A program made the translations under genes and the position numbers. Below the pieces are notes generated by a model that saw nothing but the letters and a program-made list of their open reading frames with translations, did no database searches and was not told the origin of the DNA. From Siphonodentalium dalli (lineage: Eukaryota > Mollusca > Scaphopoda > Gadilida > Siphonodentaliidae), in NCBI GenBank assembly GCA_032622095.1, contig CP136063.1, positions 278,747,426-278,811,425 on the forward strand: a stretch of DNA of 64,000 bases. Reading direction: 5' to 3'. Below, piece after piece: positions 58,922 to 64,000 of the stretch (its first letter is position 1; each line of letters opens with the position of its first letter).

Positions 58922-59810
58922 AGACTTATTTTGTAGGTTTAGTGCCAGGGAATCTTACGTTTTTCATGGGCATCAAAATTATTACTATGAATACTTTTGA
59001 TAGTTTTGAGTTATAACATGCCCCTAAGGTTTTATCCAGTTTGTTTTTAAATTCGTTATAGCATGCTTAAGCATACCCAAAATAAATTCAACCCAAAAAA
59101 AACAAAAATAAAAAAAGTTTTAATTTGTTGTTTTAATTTAAAAAATTTTTTAGGGCCGATTTTACAGACTGTTAATTAGGGTCAATGAGATCGGCCCCTG
59201 GCACTGAAAGGTTAACACCATTACAACTCTAAGCACCGGGCTACCATTTCCACGTATAACAGCATAACAGTGGCAGCTACTATTTTGCCCTTTTCGCAGT
59301 ATATATTCAGCTTGTAATTGGCCTTCGTGGTTATATATGGTCTGCCAGCAAATTAAATAAACTACGTGTGTTCGATGGACAATTGCATACGAGATTGTGG
59401 GGTTTCTGTGACTCTAACCTTTTTACTGTTTGTGAACGCAAATTTGCTGTATAATGTTAATGGAAGTCCCCATGTGGACGTTTTGCAATAGCTCTTAATA
59501 AACTTTCCATTAACTGGTCTTGATTGTATATCCATTACTGTATCCAGTTGTGTCGATGCCCCATCATATGCATGGCGTGGGCCAAACATGACCTTGTTGT
59601 GTTTCGGTGAGGTATTCATAACTAAATTTATCACATAATTTGCCCTTAAAAGCAGTTTCATAATTATCGGTAAGACACACGTTTAATATCATCGCGTGCG
59701 ATGACGTCACACCGTTCTTCAAATGACTTGCGATCGCTGCAGTTTATGATTGTTGTTTTCGATGAATATTTCGCGTTGCTTCGCGTTTATTTGATTATGT
59801 GATAAAAGGT

Positions 59811-59950
59811 ACCTCACACTCGTCTTATTTTATACGTAATTTATCAACCTCGTCCACAAAAGTATATTTTAGCCTCGTTAAACCTCGGCTCAAATCGAAT
59901 TTAGTGAACTCGGTTGATAAATTCCGTATAAAATAGAAACTCATGTGAGA
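59811..59950. repeat. Foldback, ~140 bp
   Basis: CCTCACACTCGTCTTATTTT plus ATACG and TTTATCAACC(T/G)CG pair with the inverse segments near 59910-59948 (GGTTGATAAATT, CGTATAAAATAGAA and CATGTGAG). GAGATCCTCTATATCC just outside also occurs at about 20825. Confidence 0.7.
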
Positions 59951-59959
59951 TCCTCTATA

Positions 59960-61530
59960 TCCAGGCACTAGGCATAGGAATTTTGCTTTTCACGATATGT
60001 TGACAGCCAGAAAGAAGTTGAGGAACTGTTATTCACATGCTGCAATCGACACGGGAATGATAAACCTTAGGTTATTTTTGCCAGATACTGATGGTTTGAT
60101 TTTTTTTTAATGGACACTGACCATCAACAAATCGGTTATGTGCACCATTCTGTTAGACCACAGCGAAGTTAATCGGCAACGTATCTCCTATGAAGTAAGC
60201 GATTATGATTATGTATTATGATTTTACGTACTCTCCAATAACTGAAGCAAACATCTCGGATATGCAGTCGAAGAGTTTTCTGGTGAGCTCTTCAGTTAGC
60301 CTGCGGGATTTGTTTGTAATTCAACTGTAGTTGCTGGGGCGAGTTGGTTATAGATAGACCCATCAATGCGACCATCTATTGCACGAAGTAACAAGGGTGC
60401 CACATGTGCGGACTCCCGTCTTGAGGAGTGTGACGTTGTCTCAACTATTCAAACTAATTTCGGTTGACGAAACACACAGCTATGCTAAAAGCAAGATACT
60501 AAAAAAATTCACCTGCAATTAATGTATCTTATTAGACACGACTGTCTCATAATTAGATATGATATAAGGTTCTAATGGTTTGCATAAACTATGTAATTGC
60601 ATATGTGGCGCCGGTATTTCTAAGTTGAGCAATTATGCACAATCAGCAATTATGTGTATGATAGCAATACAGAAAGTCGAAAGTCAGGTTGGTATATTGC
60701 TCCTGAATTTTATAAATTTTTATGGCCGGACGAAATCAACGTGGATCGAAATCAAATAATAGACAACGAGTAATGCAAATCTTCCCCAAACGAAATGGTA
60801 TGGCCGCAAAGTTGGGTTTCTTTGTGTATTATGACTGCAGGGATTCTTTTGCGTTCGGTGCACTCGTTATGCTCTTATAGTACAATCAGCATAATGTAAT
60901 ATCTAGTTTGAGTTCCTTCTCAACAATGATTAGGATCGTTTAAATTATATTGGCCAATCTCATGTTAGGTTTTTAGGGATCTTTGTGATATATTCTCTGT
61001 TATAAAACACCTACATTTTCAAGCGTACCCACAATATACCTCAACAAGATAGTGTCTAATTTATTTTGGGCGAATATATCCATCTCCTCTGCTAAATGCC
61101 ATTTGAGAATATAAATGCAAGTGAAAGACACTGACAATATTTAAAACTGCGTAAACTTTTGTTTATTCAATTCTGTCCATTTCTGTCCAAGATTAATTAG
61201 AACATAGAGAAACATTTTTTTTGGTGAAATTTCATTGTGCTTTATTTAAATTGCATTTTTCGGAATATGGACAGCAATTAGACCCAACTTACAACATAAT
61301 ATGTTTACCATAGTACTAGATGTCATTACTGAAAAAAAAAGAAATATCCTACATACCACAGTTTACTACAGATAACCGAAAACGATGTAAGGGGTATGTA
61401 TGACAATTCAACAATTTTCTATATTTCGGTTGCCATTTTGGCAGGCATCTTGTTTTTTTTTTATCAATTGTGTTCTTTCAAAAGGAAGCTTGGTCCATTT
61501 TCATCATTGGTGTAGAAATATTTAGCTTTT
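59960..61530. other. No recognisable gene
   Basis: Unique-looking sequence. No open frame or repeat was supported. Confidence 0.4.
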
Positions 61531-61533
61531 TCT

Positions 61534-63431
61534 TAGGGATCTGCGAATCGGGGATTTTGCATCGAATCGAATCTCGATATCGAATCTCCTTCCTGATATC
61601 GACATCGAATCGAATCTCGAATCGAATGAGCTAGTGATTGACATTGTTTACCAGTGTGTATTTTGGTGTCTCATGACAAAACACTGCAAAATTCACTAGA
61701 TGATAGATAACAATGTTAATCTCCTTAAACATCCGTTGGAACTTGTGTTTTTTTGGGGGAAAATCATTACATAGGCAAGTCACTCTCAGGCTCATGGAGG
61801 GTTTGGGACATGTTGTATTGAATTTATATCGAGCTGTGTCATGGCAAACATGACACAAGAAGTGACAGTAAGACACATAAAGACAGTTCAATCAACGTAT
61901 CATAATCCCCATGGAATGGAAGTTACTTGTCTACATTATTTAATACAGATAATAAAGATTTGACACAAGTGGACATGGGTACACCGTTCAGCTATATAAT
62001 TGTTGTAGTCCGATACCAATGGTAGTTATCTGTTAAACGGTTCACCCCACAATAGATCAAACACCTACATCACATATTCACACAGTAGTTGTCTTCACGG
62101 TGGGGGTACCAGAAAACAGACACAAATTGCAAGTGGCAAATCGTCGCCTTACAGTCAAAAGGTCGTAAGTCGGATTTTGGACAAAAACGGATTAACTCGT
62201 GAAAATACTTTCCCGCTAAAGCTTCGCCTTGTGTCAAAACGTCGTACCTCTAGCTCAATCGGAACCTTGTTTTTTGTCATGTGGCTATTTTGTCGTATAC
62301 CGATTTGTGACGTCGTTCTCCAGGCAAAACGTCGTAACTCCTACACACCATAAGCACGTGTGCTACTGTGGCCGGGAAAAGCTTCAAATTCGGAAGGAAT
62401 TCAACAAAATTCAACCTGACAGGTATGTTACCTTCTTATAGTACATGCAATGCATCTTAATGCATAGCATAATAGTAGCTACATTCACCAATTAGCAAAC
62501 GTCGTTAAAAAACATGTTCTCTCGTCCAAATATCGCAATTTAATTCCAAAATTTAGGTTCTGTGACAGTGTCAGGTAATCATTTCTGGATATTTCCAGTT
62601 ACGCATTGATAAACACTGGTTCGTGGCGTGCTATAGCGATAATTATGTTAGATACGACATTTTGCATTAACTTTACTGTTCACCTCATGTCGAGACTTTC
62701 GAGATACTGCCTTTTGATGTCTGGTTAGAAAACAGTTTTTGTCTCTCCTGAAAAGTGACTGAAATCTACTTACGACCTTTTGACTGTAAGGCGACGAAAT
62801 GTAATAAACATTATTCAACGGATCCAAACTTGGTGCAACGCGCTCGATTTCCCGGGAAACTGAAAGTAGGAAATGTGTAGGAATTCTGCCGGCAGTGTCG
62901 CAGATAACTGGTCGCACATGATGTCGTCCGTTTAAGAACGTAATAGGCCGATTGTTCTAAGGTTTCTCACCGTTTCTGTTCATTCCAATTTATGTTTTGT
63001 CGCCCATAACGGCGGCTGACATTGAATTTTATTCAGGTAATCTGAATTGGATATCTGAAGTTCTAAACATAAGGTAATCAATTGAGTTCCCACACCGTGT
63101 AGACAATTTTCAATTTACATAACGTCGATACAGATTACAAATATATGCGGCGATTGATCACCGTCACGAGTTGCGATCGAAGCACATAATTTGCATAATG
63201 CACGGCTATTCTGAACGGCATACATTCAAAATTACCTAAGTTGGCTAACTTGGCAACCACGTGCTTCAATATATGTGAGTTCAGGTAATCTGGCATGTGT
63301 TATTCAGACGCAAAAAAACGAAACTACACCTAAGTAACACCGATTCGAAAGTATCCGAATCAGCGGACCGATTCGGTGTCGATCTTGAATCGGGTGCCCG
63401 ATATCGACATCGAATCGAATCTCGGGCCCTA
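61534..63431. mobile_element. hAT-like element, 1.9 kb, non-autonomous
   Basis: Left end TAGGGATCTGCGAATCG, right end (other strand) TAGGGCCCGAGATTCGATTC, with subterminal runs of TCGAATCGAATCTCG at both ends. Flanking 8-mers CTTTTTCT and ATTTTTCT agree at seven of eight positions. TAGGG termini and an 8-bp duplication fit hAT. A minus-strand frame at 61631-61891 has several cysteines and histidines (CHFLCHVCHDTARY) but I do not recognise it as a transposase domain. Another element is nested at 62142-62796. Confidence 0.65.
62142..62796. mobile_element. 655-bp element nested in the hAT-like element
   Basis: Terminal inverted repeats CGTCGCCTTACAGTCAAAAG followed by GTCGTAAGT, flanked by AAAT on both sides (62138-62141 and 62797-62800). 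The subterminal GTCGTAAGTCGGATTTT is almost the same as GTCGTAAGTCGGGATTTT of family A, and lies about 20 bases from the end in both. Both families also share 4-bp A/T duplications. Inside, AAAACGTCGTA words recur (about 62236, 62327 and 62500). Confidence 0.75.
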
Positions 63432-64000
63432 ATTTTTCTGTGTTAAATTTTCTTCCTACTCATTGCCCTACTCTGCAATTGTTTGTGGGTGCCATGATGA
63501 TGATTTGATCTAATTTTCGTGGTATCATTTTGTTGAATTATCGGACAATCAGATATTGTTCACCAAATTTACAAACTATACCATAAGCCCGTGGTCTTCT
63601 GCTAACAGGGAGCACATTTAATCAAATATTTACACTTTTCTCCAGCACATGAGTGATATCATTGCACATTGGACACATTTGGGTGATTTCTCCATTTTGG
63701 CAGCCATCTTGGCCGCCATCTTAAACGAATATCCTCTATTTTGAGTGTAATTAGATGGCAAATAACATATTTAAAACACTTGTACACTCGTTTCATCAAA
63801 TTCAATTATATTTTGTTTAACACATGGCTATAGAATCAGAGAATTGAATTTTGGTAACATTTCATAGCACGTTTTTGAATTCTCATTTTAAAGATAAGTG
63901 GCAGAAATAAGATCCCAAATGTGACATATTATGTTATCTAAGTGGTTGGATACTAGAACTTATTCAAATTAAGGCCGCTATTAGCCAAAATTTTCAAACA

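Overview
This is AT-rich animal DNA dominated by transposable elements and satellites. There are no bacterial-style operons. The only convincing protein-coding matter is decayed non-LTR retrotransposon (LINE) sequence, and no intact host gene or tRNA could be supported. The repeat spectrum (TTAA-target miniature inverted-repeat elements, hAT-like elements, a Helitron with a tandem-repeat core, minisatellites, several LINE lineages) suggests a marine invertebrate, perhaps a lophotrochozoan such as a mollusc. That assignment is an inference. A host exon hidden among the many short open frames cannot be excluded by eye.

The most striking theme is one hairpin cassette carried by different transposons. 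Family B (seven copies, at about 0.9, 17.9, 21.0, 40.0, 51.8, 52.5 and 56.9 kb) has piggyBac-like ends and TTAA targets. Family A (seven copies, at 2.5, 9.6, 14.6, 24.3, 37.6, 43.0 and 57.8 kb, plus a remnant at 58.8 kb) has unrelated ends beginning GTGACCCGCC and 4-bp A/T target duplications. Both carry the same internal unit: two inverted copies of a 67-bp near-perfect hairpin, flanked by CCCTGTG and CACAGGG, around different spacers. A third, diverged TTAA element (6.9 kb) has the same plan, with compensatory changes in the hairpin stem.

Layout: 0-5 kb dispersed repeats, one family B and one family A copy. 5.2-5.7 kb a TTAA element. 5.8-7.8 kb a degenerate roughly 22-bp minisatellite that reverses orientation. 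9-11.5 kb dispersed repeats and foldbacks. 11.65-14.37 kb a CpG-rich 29-bp satellite of about 94 units that is open in three forward frames. 15-22 kb mixed repeats. 22.2-23.7 kb a hAT-like element. 26.6-27.8 kb duplicated segments and a 27-bp minisatellite. 28-31 kb duplicated non-coding segments. 32.4-35.3 kb LINE remnants including a reverse transcriptase. 35.9-36.5 kb a non-autonomous Helitron. 38.1-39.6 kb a hAT-like MITE and a palindrome-packed CpG-rich element. 39.7-40.9 kb two more LINE remnants. 44.5-45.2 kb nested tandem repeats. 46.7-48.9 kb an archipelago of short CTTAAG-centred palindromes. 51.2-58.9 kb more TTAA elements, a 911-bp element with long TIRs, and family A and B copies. 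61.5-63.4 kb a hAT-like element with another element nested inside it, whose subterminal motif matches family A.

Most long open frames here come from tandem repeats whose unit lacks stop codons and should not be annotated as genes. The window gives no sign of genes working together; its interest lies in DNA structure and in how the mobile elements have exchanged modules.
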